In this document: one piece after another, positions 1 through 8,221 of the stretch
Layout of the letters: each line of letters starts with the position of its first letter
How positions within the stretch are numbered: position 1 is the stretch's first letter
NCBI GenBank assembly: GCA_900767005.1
Contig: CAAFXL010000356.1
Span: 1 to 32,855 of the forward strand
Reading direction: 5' to 3'
DNA length: 32,855 nucleotides
Source of the DNA: an uncultured Ruminobacter sp.
GTDB taxonomy: Bacteria; Pseudomonadota; Gammaproteobacteria; Enterobacterales; Succinivibrionaceae
The notes under the pieces: model-generated
Databases searched by the model: none
The model's input: only the letters and a program-made list of their open reading frames with translations
What the model was told of the DNA's origin: nothing
Translations under genes and position numbers: made by a program

Positions 1-81
1 AGGTAAGCTTTTGATTAAAGATAATAGGATATAATTAAAAGTAAATTTTTGGTTAAAGCAACAAATTTTATAGGATAGATA

Positions 82-837
82 ATGGTTGATGATTTAATTC
101 TCAGACAAATGGGATTAAGACAATATTTTTTAAAAGATGAATTTAAATTAAAGTTTGTTGATAAAACCTTAGTAGGCGAAGATTTAATCGGGAATTTTCC
201 GATATTTTTAGTAGCTTTCGAACCAAATATTGCAAAATCATATTTATATAATTTCTTTGGCTATTTACTAAGTCTTTCCTATCCCTGTTATTGGCTTTTT
301 AATGATGAATTATTGTTATCAGAAGAAGAAAAATCAAGAACGGTTGTAATTGGTCCTGATGAGAAAATTTTTGGACCATTAAAAAATTCATCATTAAAGG
401 TTGATATTGGTATTAATGCTGATGTTAATTGTAAAAAGATGTTATGGGATAAGATAAAACCTTATGTTCTTAAATTTAAAGAATTAGGTTTAACTACTAA
501 AGCTCATAATAAAGCAAAAGTTGTTATTGATAGAGAGTTAATTGAAAATTCGCAAAAATATGGCAAGTGGGGGCTTAATTTAGCAGGATTTTTAGCTCTT
601 TCAAAAATTGATGTTGCTTTTTCACTTGATGATATCGATGAAAAGGGAGCGTATATAACTCCAAATTCTTTAAACTCTTCTAATGCATCTACATCATTAA
701 TCGAAATAATAGTTAATGGAAGTTTAGATTTTGATAATCAAAAAAAGCAGGTTTTTTCTGAGTTATTAGCTAAAAATATTATCAAAAAAGATGAAGAGAG
801 TTTATCAAAATTTTCACTAGGTCAAGCACTATGTTAA
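82..837 (+). CDS. holD: DNA polymerase III psi subunit (HolD)-like, with C-terminal extension
   Basis: Probable psi subunit of the clamp-loader complex, which in E. coli bridges the chi subunit to the tau/gamma subunits. The N-terminus (LRQMGLRQYFLK, residues 7-18) resembles the chi-binding start of E. coli HolD (LQQLGITQWSLR), and residues 121-131 (LWDKIKPYVLK) resemble the E. coli segment LWQQICTYEHD. The following gene is rimI, and holD-rimI is the known enteric order. The stop overlaps the rimI start by 7 bases, so the two are probably translationally coupled. At 251 residues it is far longer than the 137-residue E. coli protein: residues 134-251 form an extension I do not recognise. A TATAAT at 30-35 could be the -10 element, but I see no good -35. 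Psi is weakly conserved, so the call rests on two short matches plus synteny. Confidence 0.72.
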   Translation: MVDDLILRQMGLRQYFLKDEFKLKFVDKTLVGEDLIGNFPIFLVAFEPNIAKSYLYNFFGYLLSLSYPCYWLFNDELLLSEEEKSRTVVIGPDEKIFGPLKNSSLKVDIGINADVNCKKMLWDKIKPYVLKFKELGLTTKAHNKAKVVIDRELIENSQKYGKWGLNLAGFLALSKIDVAFSLDDIDEKGAYITPNSLNSSNASTSLIEIIVNGSLDFDNQKKQVFSELLAKNIIKKDEESLSKFSLGQALC

Positions 838-1280
838 TTAAGCTTCTTGAAAATAATGAATATTTAGAATCTATGTTTACCATAGAACAAAGTGTTCATA
901 TTGAACCATGGTCTAAAAAAATCTTAAATGATTCATTCTCAGAACGTTATATAAATTTTGGGATATTTGATGAGAATGAATTAATCGGTTATGCAATTTT
1001 TGATTATGTGTTAGATGAAGCGACCTTACAAAATATTGCAATCGCTAAAAATAAGCAGTCAAAAGGCTTAGGAAAAGAACTTTTACAATATGCTTTAAAT
1101 TATTTAAATCAAGAAAAACACATAAAAACCGTGTTTTTAGAAGTAAGAATTTCCAATATTCCTGCGATAAGTCTTTATAAAAAATTAGGATTTAATCAAG
1201 ATTATGTTCGAAAAAATTACTATAAAACTTTAGATGGTAATTTTGAGCATGCTCTTTGTTTTAGTAAAAATTTTGCTTAA
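831..1280 (+). CDS. rimI: Ribosomal protein S18-alanine N-acetyltransferase RimI
   Basis: GNAT-family acetyltransferase that uses acetyl-CoA to acetylate the N-terminal alanine of ribosomal protein S18. The acetyl-CoA pyrophosphate-binding loop is visible as KQSKGLGKELL in the middle of the protein. The C-terminal stretch NIPAISLYKKLGFNQDYVRKN matches the RimI signature (E. coli: NAAAIALYESLGFNEATIRR). The length of 149 residues is normal for the family. The start overlaps the end of holD, and the endopeptidase gene begins 8 bases downstream, so the three genes look like one transcript. Confidence 0.9.
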   Translation: MLIKLLENNEYLESMFTIEQSVHIEPWSKKILNDSFSERYINFGIFDENELIGYAIFDYVLDEATLQNIAIAKNKQSKGLGKELLQYALNYLNQEKHIKTVFLEVRISNIPAISLYKKLGFNQDYVRKNYYKTLDGNFEHALCFSKNFA

Positions 1281-1288
1281 GAAATATT

Positions 1289-2200
1289 ATGTTTAGAAAA
1301 AATATTTTTATTTTTGTAATTAGCTTGTTTCTTTCTACAAGCATTCAAGCATCAATATATCGCTATGTTGATGATAATGGGGTTACATCATATACCGACG
1401 ATATCGAAGAGACTCAAGGCTATGATTATGATGAGTTAGATGATTTAGGTGAACCTAATGGTGATAATGTATTTTTTACTTATGATGAGAATACTAAAAA
1501 ATTATCCATTAACAACTTATTTAATACTTCAATTGTCGTAAAGGTTCATGTTTCTACTCAAGATAATTTATCATCAGATGTTTTATTTGATCATGCTTAT
1601 GAGATTGGAGCTAATACTTCTTATGAACTAGGGTATTTTGAATATTCGGGTTCTGAAAAACTTGATTTAACAAGAACTTTCTCATTAGGTAAGTTATTTA
1701 CTGGCGACTTATTTGAATATTACAACACTAATAGTTCAGAATTAATCGTTCCTTTTAGAGGTAATTTCAAGGTTACTCAAGGTTGGCAAGGAAAATACTC
1801 TCATAAAGGTCCAAAGAGTAGATATGCTATCGATGTTTCAATGCCTATAGGTACGGAAATTTTAGCTGTAAAAGATGGTAAAGTTATTGATATGAAGATG
1901 GATTCTGAGATTGGTGGACCAAACGTAAAATATCGCCCTTTTGCTAACTATATGAGACTACTTCATGATGATGGCACTATGAGTGTTTATGTTCATCTTA
2001 AAGGCAAAAGTCATAGATTTAATGTGGGGGATAGTGTGAGAAAGGGGGAGGTAATCGCTTACTCTGGTAATACTGGTTACACCACAGGTCCACACTTACA
2101 CTTTGTGATGCAATCAAATACTAAAAATGGTATTCAAGCGATTAAGTATAAGTTTAATAATCAAGAACCAATTCAAGGGGTAGTGTTAAAAGGTAGATAA
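1289..2200 (+). CDS. Secreted M23-family peptidoglycan endopeptidase with DUF4124-like N-terminus
   Basis: Predicted periplasmic or outer-surface zinc metallopeptidase of the LytM/M23 type that cleaves peptidoglycan cross-links. Residues 1-21 form a signal peptide ending near IQAS. Residues 22-42 (IYRYVDDNGVTSYTDDI) look like a DUF4124 segment. The M23 domain occupies roughly residues 152-280 and keeps the metal ligands H172 and D182 (HKGPKSRYAID) and the HLH motif at 269-271, plus H236 in VYVHLKG. It is therefore probably active rather than a degenerate LytM activator such as EnvC. The linker between the domains (45-150) is not recognised. It sits 8 bases after rimI, in the same orientation. 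Confidence 0.82.
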   Translation: MFRKNIFIFVISLFLSTSIQASIYRYVDDNGVTSYTDDIEETQGYDYDELDDLGEPNGDNVFFTYDENTKKLSINNLFNTSIVVKVHVSTQDNLSSDVLFDHAYEIGANTSYELGYFEYSGSEKLDLTRTFSLGKLFTGDLFEYYNTNSSELIVPFRGNFKVTQGWQGKYSHKGPKSRYAIDVSMPIGTEILAVKDGKVIDMKMDSEIGGPNVKYRPFANYMRLLHDDGTMSVYVHLKGKSHRFNVGDSVRKGEVIAYSGNTGYTTGPHLHFVMQSNTKNGIQAIKYKFNNQEPIQGVVLKGR

Positions 2201-2215
2201 ATCAGAAAAGTTTAT

Positions 2216-2240
2216 AAAAATTTCATATAAATGAATTTTT
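2216..2240 (+). terminator. Weak AU-rich hairpin after the endopeptidase gene
   Basis: Arms 2216-2226 and 2231-2240 pair with a one-base bulge around an ATAA loop, and the T tract forms part of the 3' arm. There is no GC core, so termination would be inefficient at best. Confidence 0.35.
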
Positions 2241-2419
2241 ATGCATTAATTTTGATTAAAAATGCTAATTAATCTTTATTTTTAATTGATTCCTAAGGAT
2301 TAGCTATATTTTATAAGTAATTGATTTTACGTGGTTTTTGCGATTTTTTATTGATGAAAATTTTTCAAAAATACAAAAAAGTAAATTTATATATTTTTGT
2401 TAAAGCTAAAAGAAGATTT

Positions 2420-2440
2420 TTGTTGTATAATTCGCAACAA
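2420..2440 (+). promoter_or_regulatory. pntA promoter -10 element inside an inverted repeat
   Basis: A perfect TATAAT lies at 2426-2431, within the dyad TTGTTG-N9-CAACAA (2420-2425 and 2435-2440), about 40 bases before the pntA start. No -35 box close to consensus is visible at 16-18 bp spacing. The rest of the 280-base gap upstream is AT-rich with no gene. Confidence 0.5.
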
Positions 2441-2480
2441 TTTGTAAATTAAATTTTTTTATTAACTTAGGAATTGAATA

Positions 2481-4025
2481 ATGCAGATAGCTATCCCTAA
2501 AGAGAGCTTCGCGGGTGAAACTCGTGTAGCTGCTACCCCTGCAACTGTTCTTGGTTTAAAGAAGTTAGGGTTTACAGTTCTAGTTGAATCTGGAGCTGGT
2601 GCTTTAGCTAATTTCGAAGACAGTGCATACGTTGAAGCAGGAGCTGAAATTGGTAAGAGTGAAGATGTTTGGGCATCATCATTAATTTACAAGGTATTAG
2701 CTCCAAATGATAAGGAAATTGCCAAGCTTAAAGAAGGTACTACTTTAGTATCATTCTTATGGCCTGCTCAAAATCCTGAATTAGTTGAAAAACTAAATGC
2801 TAAGAAGATTACCGTTTTAGCTATGGATATGGTGCCACGTATTTCTCGTGCCCAGGCTCTAGATGCTCTATCTTCTACAGCAAATATCAGTGGTTATAGA
2901 GCTGTAGTTGAAGCTGCTCATGAATTTGGTCGTTTCTTCTGCGGTCAGGTTACTGCTGCTGGTAAAGTTCCACCTGCAAAGGTTTTAGTAATCGGTGCTG
3001 GTGTTGCTGGTCTTGCTGCAATTGGTGCTGCACACTCACTAGGTGCAATCGTAAGAGCATTCGATACTCGTTTAGAAGTTGCTGATCAGATCCACTCAAT
3101 GGGTGGTGAGTTCTTAAAGCTTGACTTTAAGCAGGAAGATGGTGGTTCTTCTGATGGTTACGCTAAGACCATGAGTAAGGAATTCATCGAAGCTGAAATG
3201 GCATTATTTGCTCAGCAAGCAAAAGAAGTTGATATCATCATTACTACTGCTGCTATTCCAGGTAAGCCTGCTCCAAGATTAATTACTGCTGACATGGTAG
3301 CAAGCATGAAGAATGGTTCAGTAATTGTGGACCTTGCTGCTGCTACTGGTGGTAACTGTGAAGTTACTAAGCCTGGTAAAGTTTACACAACTGAAAATGG
3401 CGTTAAGGTTATTGGTTACACTGATTTACCATGCCGTTTACCAGCTCAGTCATCTCAGTTATATTCAACCAACCTTGTTAATTTAACCAAGCTACTTTCA
3501 AAGGAAAAAGATGGTAACATCAATGTAAACTTTGATGATGTTGTATTACGTAATATGACAGTAGCTAAAGATGGTGAAGTTACATTCCCACCTCCAAAGA
3601 TTAGCGTAAGTGCTGCTCCTCAGGCTAAGAAGCCAGAAGCTCCAGCTAAGAAGGAAGAAGTTAAGGCAAATCCTGCAATTAAGTACATTGTTATGGCTGC
3701 AGTAGTAGTTGCAATGGCTCTAATTGGTATGTTTGCTCCAGCATCTTTCTTACCACACTTCACAGTATTCGTATTATCTTGTGTAGTTGGTTACTACGTT
3801 GTATGGAATGTTTCTCATTCACTACATACTCCATTAATGGCTGTTACTAACGCAATTTCAGGTATTATCGTTGTTGGTGCATTAGTTCAGTTAACAAATT
3901 TAAATTCTGTTGCTATCGGCATTTTATGTTTTGTAGCTATCTTAATCGCTTCTATTAATATTTTTGGTGGTTTCGCGGTAACTAAGCGTATGCTCAAGAT
4001 GTTTAGAAAGGAGGAGACTAAGTAA
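2481..4025 (+). CDS. pntA: NAD(P) transhydrogenase subunit alpha PntA
   Basis: Alpha subunit of the proton-translocating transhydrogenase of the inner membrane, which transfers hydride between NADH and NADP+ at the expense of the proton gradient. The first ~380 residues form the NAD(H)-binding dI domain, with the Rossmann glycine motif in VLVIGAGVAGLAAIGAAHSL near residue 170 and the alanine-dehydrogenase-like start MQIAIPKESFAGETRVA. A lysine/proline/alanine-rich linker (about 380-397) leads to several C-terminal membrane segments. The length of 514 residues is close to 510 in E. coli. The stop overlaps the pntB start by one base. Lysine codons are mostly AAG, as in pntB and malEFGK, in contrast to most neighbours, which suggests high expression. 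Confidence 0.97.
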   Translation: MQIAIPKESFAGETRVAATPATVLGLKKLGFTVLVESGAGALANFEDSAYVEAGAEIGKSEDVWASSLIYKVLAPNDKEIAKLKEGTTLVSFLWPAQNPELVEKLNAKKITVLAMDMVPRISRAQALDALSSTANISGYRAVVEAAHEFGRFFCGQVTAAGKVPPAKVLVIGAGVAGLAAIGAAHSLGAIVRAFDTRLEVADQIHSMGGEFLKLDFKQEDGGSSDGYAKTMSKEFIEAEMALFAQQAKEVDIIITTAAIPGKPAPRLITADMVASMKNGSVIVDLAAATGGNCEVTKPGKVYTTENGVKVIGYTDLPCRLPAQSSQLYSTNLVNLTKLLSKEKDGNINVNFDDVVLRNMTVAKDGEVTFPPPKISVSAAPQAKKPEAPAKKEEVKANPAIKYIVMAAVVVAMALIGMFAPASFLPHFTVFVLSCVVGYYVVWNVSHSLHTPLMAVTNAISGIIVVGALVQLTNLNSVAIGILCFVAILIASINIFGGFAVTKRMLKMFRKEETK

Positions 4026-5542
4026 TGTTAACAGGATTAATTCACGTAGCATATATTATTTCTGCTTTATTATTTATTCTTAGTTTAGCTGGCTTATCAA
4101 AGCAAGAAACTGCTAAATTAGGCTGTACCTCAGGTATTGTAGGTATGGTGATTGCTCTATTAGCTACCTTTGTAAGTGTAAACACTCCATTTGGTTGGTT
4201 AATTCTTGTAGTTGCAATGGTTGTTGGTGCGGCAATTGGTTTATACTTAGCTGCTAAAGTTGAAATGACCCAGATGCCAGAACTTGTTGCTATGTTACAT
4301 AGCTTCGTAGGTTTAGCAGCTGTTTTAGTTGGTTTCAATAGTTTTATTGAATTAATGCCTTCTGAAGCTACTTTAACTATTACTGCAAGCATGTCACCAG
4401 AACAGATTGCTGATAAGGCAAAGGAATTTGCTCAGCAAGCAAAAGGTATGGTTGAAGCTACAACTTTACCTCCAGCTGAATTAAATATTCACCTAATTGA
4501 AGTATTCTTAGGCGTATTTATCGGTGCTGTAACCTTCACTGGTTCTATCGTTGCTTACGGTAAGTTAAACGGTGGTTTTAAGCTTGCAATCTTCAAGTCT
4601 AAGCCATTAGTTCTTCCAATGCGTCATCTATTAAACATCCTTGCATTAGTTGTATCATTTGCACTAATGATCGTGTTTATGGTTTACGCAACTGGTAACG
4701 TATCAATTGCTCTAGCTTGCCTAATTGTAATGACTATTATTGCATTCTTATTTGGTATCCACTTAGTTGCTTCAATTGGTGGTGCTGATATGCCAGTAGT
4801 TATTTCAATGTTAAACTCATACTCTGGTTGGGCTGCTGCTGCATCAGGTTTCATGTTAAACAACGACCTATTAATCGTTACTGGTTCTCTAGTAGGTTCT
4901 TCAGGTGCTATTCTTTCTTACATTATGTGTAAGGCAATGAATCGTTCATTCATGTCAGTTATCCTTGGTGGTTTCGGTAACAAGCCTGAAGCTGCATCTT
5001 CTGATGAAGAACAAGGTGAATACCGTGAAATGAAGTGTTCAGATGTTGCTGACTTATTAAAGAATGCAAGTTCTGTAATCATCACCCCAGGCTATGGTAT
5101 GGCTGTGGCTCAAGCTCAGTATCCTGTAGCTGAAATGACTGCTAAACTACGTGCTAAGGGTATCAATGTAAGATTTGGTATTCACCCAGTTGCTGGTCGT
5201 TTACCAGGTCACATGAATGTATTATTAGCTGAAGCTAAGGTTCCATACGATATCGTATTAGAAATGGATGAAATCAATGATGATTTCGCTGATACTGATG
5301 TAGTATTAGTAATCGGTGCTAACGATACTGTAAACCCAGCTGCTCTTGAAAATCCAAACAGCCCAATTGCTGGTATGCCAGTACTTGAAGTTTGGAATGC
5401 TAAGAATGTAGTTGTATTTAAGCGTTCAATGAGCACAGGTTATGCTGGTGTACAAAATCCTCTATTCTTTAAGGAAAACACCTATATGTGCTTCGGCGAT
5501 GCTAAGAAGAGTGTTGATGAGATCGTAAAGAGTCTTGACTAA
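4025..5542 (+). CDS. pntB: NAD(P) transhydrogenase subunit beta PntB
   Basis: Beta subunit of the transhydrogenase: an N-terminal multi-span membrane domain (dII, proton channel) followed by the C-terminal NADP(H)-binding domain dIII. The dIII signature is clear (VIITPGYGMAVAQAQYPVAE, then GIHPVAGRLPGHMNVLLAEA and VLVIGANDTVNPAA). The sequence follows E. coli PntB closely except for a hydrophilic and alanine-rich stretch at about residues 109-151, between FVGLAAVLVGFNSF and NIHLIEVFLG. E. coli has only a short loop there, which explains most of the length difference (505 against 462 residues). It overlaps pntA by one base and is followed directly by a strong terminator, so pntAB is a two-gene operon. 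Confidence 0.97.
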   Translation: MLTGLIHVAYIISALLFILSLAGLSKQETAKLGCTSGIVGMVIALLATFVSVNTPFGWLILVVAMVVGAAIGLYLAAKVEMTQMPELVAMLHSFVGLAAVLVGFNSFIELMPSEATLTITASMSPEQIADKAKEFAQQAKGMVEATTLPPAELNIHLIEVFLGVFIGAVTFTGSIVAYGKLNGGFKLAIFKSKPLVLPMRHLLNILALVVSFALMIVFMVYATGNVSIALACLIVMTIIAFLFGIHLVASIGGADMPVVISMLNSYSGWAAAASGFMLNNDLLIVTGSLVGSSGAILSYIMCKAMNRSFMSVILGGFGNKPEAASSDEEQGEYREMKCSDVADLLKNASSVIITPGYGMAVAQAQYPVAEMTAKLRAKGINVRFGIHPVAGRLPGHMNVLLAEAKVPYDIVLEMDEINDDFADTDVVLVIGANDTVNPAALENPNSPIAGMPVLEVWNAKNVVVFKRSMSTGYAGVQNPLFFKENTYMCFGDAKKSVDEIVKSLD

Positions 5543-5567
5543 CTTTTTAGTTAATCGATAAAAATTT

Positions 5568-5596
5568 AGGAGGTGTTGTTTAACACCTCCTTTTTT
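5568..5596 (+). terminator. Rho-independent terminator of pntAB
   Basis: A 9-bp perfect stem GGAGGTGTT/AACACCTCC (5569-5577 and 5582-5590) with a GTTT loop is followed by six T residues. Read in reverse, the hairpin is followed by TAAATTTTT, so it may also help to end the oppositely oriented crr transcript. Confidence 0.93.
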
Positions 5597-5665
5597 AATT
5601 CTTGAAAAAAGTAACAATCAAAAAATGTTATCGATAGTTATCTTTTGATAATTATTTTTGGTTGA

Positions 5666-6199
5666 TTAATCTTTTTTAACCGGTTTGTCTTTAAGGTTAA
5701 TTTTTAGAATCTGAGTCTGACCTTCAGTGCATTGTCCAGTTAGTTTTTCAAGTTTAGCAATTCTTGGTTGGTCAGTAGATGAAATTAATACTGGAGTTAC
5801 TGTAGATTTAGCATGAGATTGAATATAGTTTAAGTTAAACTCAATTAAAGTTTCACCTGCTTTTACAGTATCACCTTCTTCAGCAATTCGCTTAAATCCT
5901 TCACCTTTAAGATCAACAGTATCAATACCAATGTGGATAAATAAAGTTAAATCGAATGGAGTTGTTTTTAAAACAATTGCATGATTGGTACTAAAAATTT
6001 CCATTACGGTGCAATCGCAAGGAGCAACTACTTTATCACCAGTAGGTTTAATTGCTATTCCTTCACCGATAATTTTTTCAGAAAAAACTACGTCGGGAAC
6101 ATCTTCAATAGGAATAATGGTCCCACTAATTGGAGCATTAAGAATAATATCGGCTTGAGTTTCTTGATGCTTTGAAAAATTAAAGGAAAACCACCCCAT
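5666..6199 (-). CDS. crr: PTS glucose-specific EIIA component (EIIA-Glc)
   Basis: Cytoplasmic phosphocarrier that passes phosphate from HPr to sugar permeases. In enteric bacteria its unphosphorylated form inhibits MalK and other transporters (inducer exclusion). Both active-site histidines are present: H89 in LFIHIGIDTVDL (phosphorylated) and H73 in STNHAIVL. The surrounding motifs NAPISGTIIPIEDVPDVVF and KGEGFKRIAEEGDTV are nearly those of E. coli Crr. I chose the ATG at 6199, giving 177 residues: AGGAG lies five bases before it, whereas the upstream GTG at 6205 overlaps that ribosome binding site. The gene is 54 bases downstream of ptsI, as in the ptsHI-crr operon. A maltose ABC transporter, the known target of this protein, lies in the same window. 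Confidence 0.96.
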   Translation of the reverse strand: MGWFSFNFSKHQETQADIILNAPISGTIIPIEDVPDVVFSEKIIGEGIAIKPTGDKVVAPCDCTVMEIFSTNHAIVLKTTPFDLTLFIHIGIDTVDLKGEGFKRIAEEGDTVKAGETLIEFNLNYIQSHAKSTVTPVLISSTDQPRIAKLEKLTGQCTEGQTQILKINLKDKPVKKD

Positions 6200-6253
6200 A
6201 AACACTCCTATAGATAGTAATTAGAACTTAGGATAATATTAACACAAAAATAA

Positions 6254-7942
6254 TTAATTTTTTGCAATTAGTCGTTTACTTAGTTCAAGAATTTCTTCCT
6301 TAGTTCTAATTTTTGCTAAAATTTCATCAAAATTATCGGGAATTTTTAATTCAGTTTGATGAATAGTTTCTAAAACTTTGGCTAGATAAAAAGGTGCAAC
6401 TGAGAATTTTGATAGACCAATTGCAAGTAATAAAGGAATATAATCAATATTATGAACTAATTCGCCGCAAATACAGATATCAATCTTTGATTTTAAAGCA
6501 TTCTTAACGGTGTAATTTATTAGTTTTAAAACGGCAGGAGTTAATTCATTATTGCGGTGATTGGCAGCTTCGCGGCTGGTTGCTTCAGTGTATTGGGTTA
6601 AATCATTGGTTCCAATTGAGAAGAAATCAGCAATTGAGGCTAAATCTTCACTCATAATGGCTCCAGCTGGAGTTTCAATCATAATGCCAATTGGTACATT
6701 AGCTACTTCAATTCCATCTTTAATCAAGTTATCTTTAATTTCTTCAACAATTTCAAATAAAGATTTTACTTCCTCATATTCACTAACCATCGGAAACATT
6801 ATTCTCATTGAGCCATAAGTTGAAGCTCTAAGCATAGCTCTAAGTTGTCTTACCACCATATGGGTTGCAGTATTTCCAATGGTATTATGACCAACGCTAA
6901 ATAGACTTTGGTTAGTCATATATAAAGGTAGTTTATCGGCAGTAAAATCAAATGTTCTAAAGGTTACACTATAATTTTGTGGTAAAGAGGAAAGAATTTG
7001 CTTATAAGTAATAAATTGCTCTTCTTCAGATGGCTCTTTAGTGTAGTTCATAAATAGGAATTCAGTTCTAAAAAGACCTACAGCTGAGCTTGGTATATGA
7101 TTAAGGGTATTTAATTCAGAGATTGAACCAATGTTTGCTAAAACTTTAATGGTGCGACCATTATTAAGGGTTTTATATTGAGCAATCATTGGAGTAATGT
7201 TTTCATTATTCTTAGCAATTTGCTTAGCTTTTTGTTGAACACTCCAAATGATTTCTTCTAATGGTTCGAGGTAAATATGGTTGTTATAAGCATCAATTAG
7301 AACATTAGTTCCATCGTGAATAACTTTGGTAGCATTAGCAACATTGAAGATAGCAGGGATTTTTGAGCTTCTTAGTACGATTGCAATGTGGCTATTAGTA
7401 TTACCGTCTTCAAGTAAAATTCCTTTAATTTTATCAGTATCTAAAGTAAGGAATTGAGCTGGGGTAATATTATTACATACTAAAATACAATTATCGGTAA
7501 TGGTTGGTAATACAACTTTCTTTTTATGAAGTTCTAAAATAAGGGCTTCAGCAATATTACGAATTTCAAATTCATTGTGAATTACAAAAGGATCATCATT
7601 AGAAATTAGCTGATCAATATATTCTTGGTAAGAGTTTATAATGGCAGATTCCGCACAAAGATGAGAATTTTTTATGCAATTAATAATTTGTTCAGAAATA
7701 TAAGGATCAATTAAATATAAAATGGCAGTTTCAATAAATTCTTTAGCTAATTCTGATTGAGCTAGAACTTCTTCATTTTTAAAAATTAACGAAGTTCTTT
7801 CTTTAGCTTCTTGATATAAATTAATCTCTTTTTCGACTTCGTCATCATTAATAATTTTATGTTCTACGCTTACCGCTTCATTTTTAAATATTACTGCAGG
7901 AGCATAAGCTATCCCTTCAGTTATAATAAAACCTTCTTTCAC
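6254..7942 (-). CDS. ptsI: PTS Enzyme I (phosphoenolpyruvate-protein phosphotransferase), divergent
   Basis: Enzyme I autophosphorylates from phosphoenolpyruvate and passes phosphate to HPr. The phosphorylated histidine is H185 (GNTNSHIAIVLR). In the C-terminal PEP-binding barrel I see R292 (GLFRTEFLF), R329 (FRTFDFTADK), E423 (MIETPAGA), N446-D447 (IGTNDLTQY), R457 and C492 (ICGEL), all matching E. coli catalytic positions. The E. coli segment NPFLGWRAIR, which contributes R358, is replaced by FSVGHNTIGN (348-357) with no arginine, and GGDK has become TADK. The protein is 562 residues against 575 in E. coli. The start is GTG with AAGGAG five bases upstream. No ptsH precedes it: only 279 bases separate it from the next, divergent gene. 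It may be active, weakened or specialised. Confidence 0.93.
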   Translation of the reverse strand: MKEGFIITEGIAYAPAVIFKNEAVSVEHKIINDDEVEKEINLYQEAKERTSLIFKNEEVLAQSELAKEFIETAILYLIDPYISEQIINCIKNSHLCAESAIINSYQEYIDQLISNDDPFVIHNEFEIRNIAEALILELHKKKVVLPTITDNCILVCNNITPAQFLTLDTDKIKGILLEDGNTNSHIAIVLRSSKIPAIFNVANATKVIHDGTNVLIDAYNNHIYLEPLEEIIWSVQQKAKQIAKNNENITPMIAQYKTLNNGRTIKVLANIGSISELNTLNHIPSSAVGLFRTEFLFMNYTKEPSEEEQFITYKQILSSLPQNYSVTFRTFDFTADKLPLYMTNQSLFSVGHNTIGNTATHMVVRQLRAMLRASTYGSMRIMFPMVSEYEEVKSLFEIVEEIKDNLIKDGIEVANVPIGIMIETPAGAIMSEDLASIADFFSIGTNDLTQYTEATSREAANHRNNELTPAVLKLINYTVKNALKSKIDICICGELVHNIDYIPLLLAIGLSKFSVAPFYLAKVLETIHQTELKIPDNFDEILAKIRTKEEILELSKRLIAKN

Positions 7943-8221
7943 AAAGACTCCTTAAAGCAGTTAATTAAGTCGGATTAAAAATGAATTTTGATATACTTTA
8001 GTTACTTAAATTTTTAAATTATCGTATTATAATCCTAAGTGCAATTAAATGGTATAATCCTCATGTTTATAATACTAGAATATAATTGTTACAAAGAATA
8101 AAAAATTAGATTTTAGGATATATCACAAAATTAGAAAACTTATAGAATTAGATGATTTCTATAAATGTAACTCAATTATAATGGAACGATAATTATAATA
8201 AATAGGAAAAAGTGATTACTT
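7943..8221. other. Divergent intergenic region between ptsI and the L,D-transpeptidase gene
   Basis: These 279 AT-rich bases must hold the promoters of both divergent genes. Candidate TATAAT elements for the plus direction lie at 8028-8033, 8177-8182 and 8194-8199. A minus-strand TATAAT lies at 8026-8031. TATAATCCT occurs twice as a direct repeat (8028-8036 and 8053-8061, 25 bp apart). I found no convincing -35 partners and no reading frame that could be HPr. Confidence 0.5.

Noticed and set aside
4042..4392. 116-codon open frame opposite pntB
   Set aside because: Composition mirrors the hydrophobic repeats of pntB on the other strand; no ribosome binding site or homology, and it lies wholly inside a certain gene.
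6200..6205. GTG start of crr two codons upstream
   Set aside because: The GTG overlaps the AGGAG ribosome binding site, which is correctly spaced for the ATG at 6199; that ATG also fits the E. coli N-terminus.
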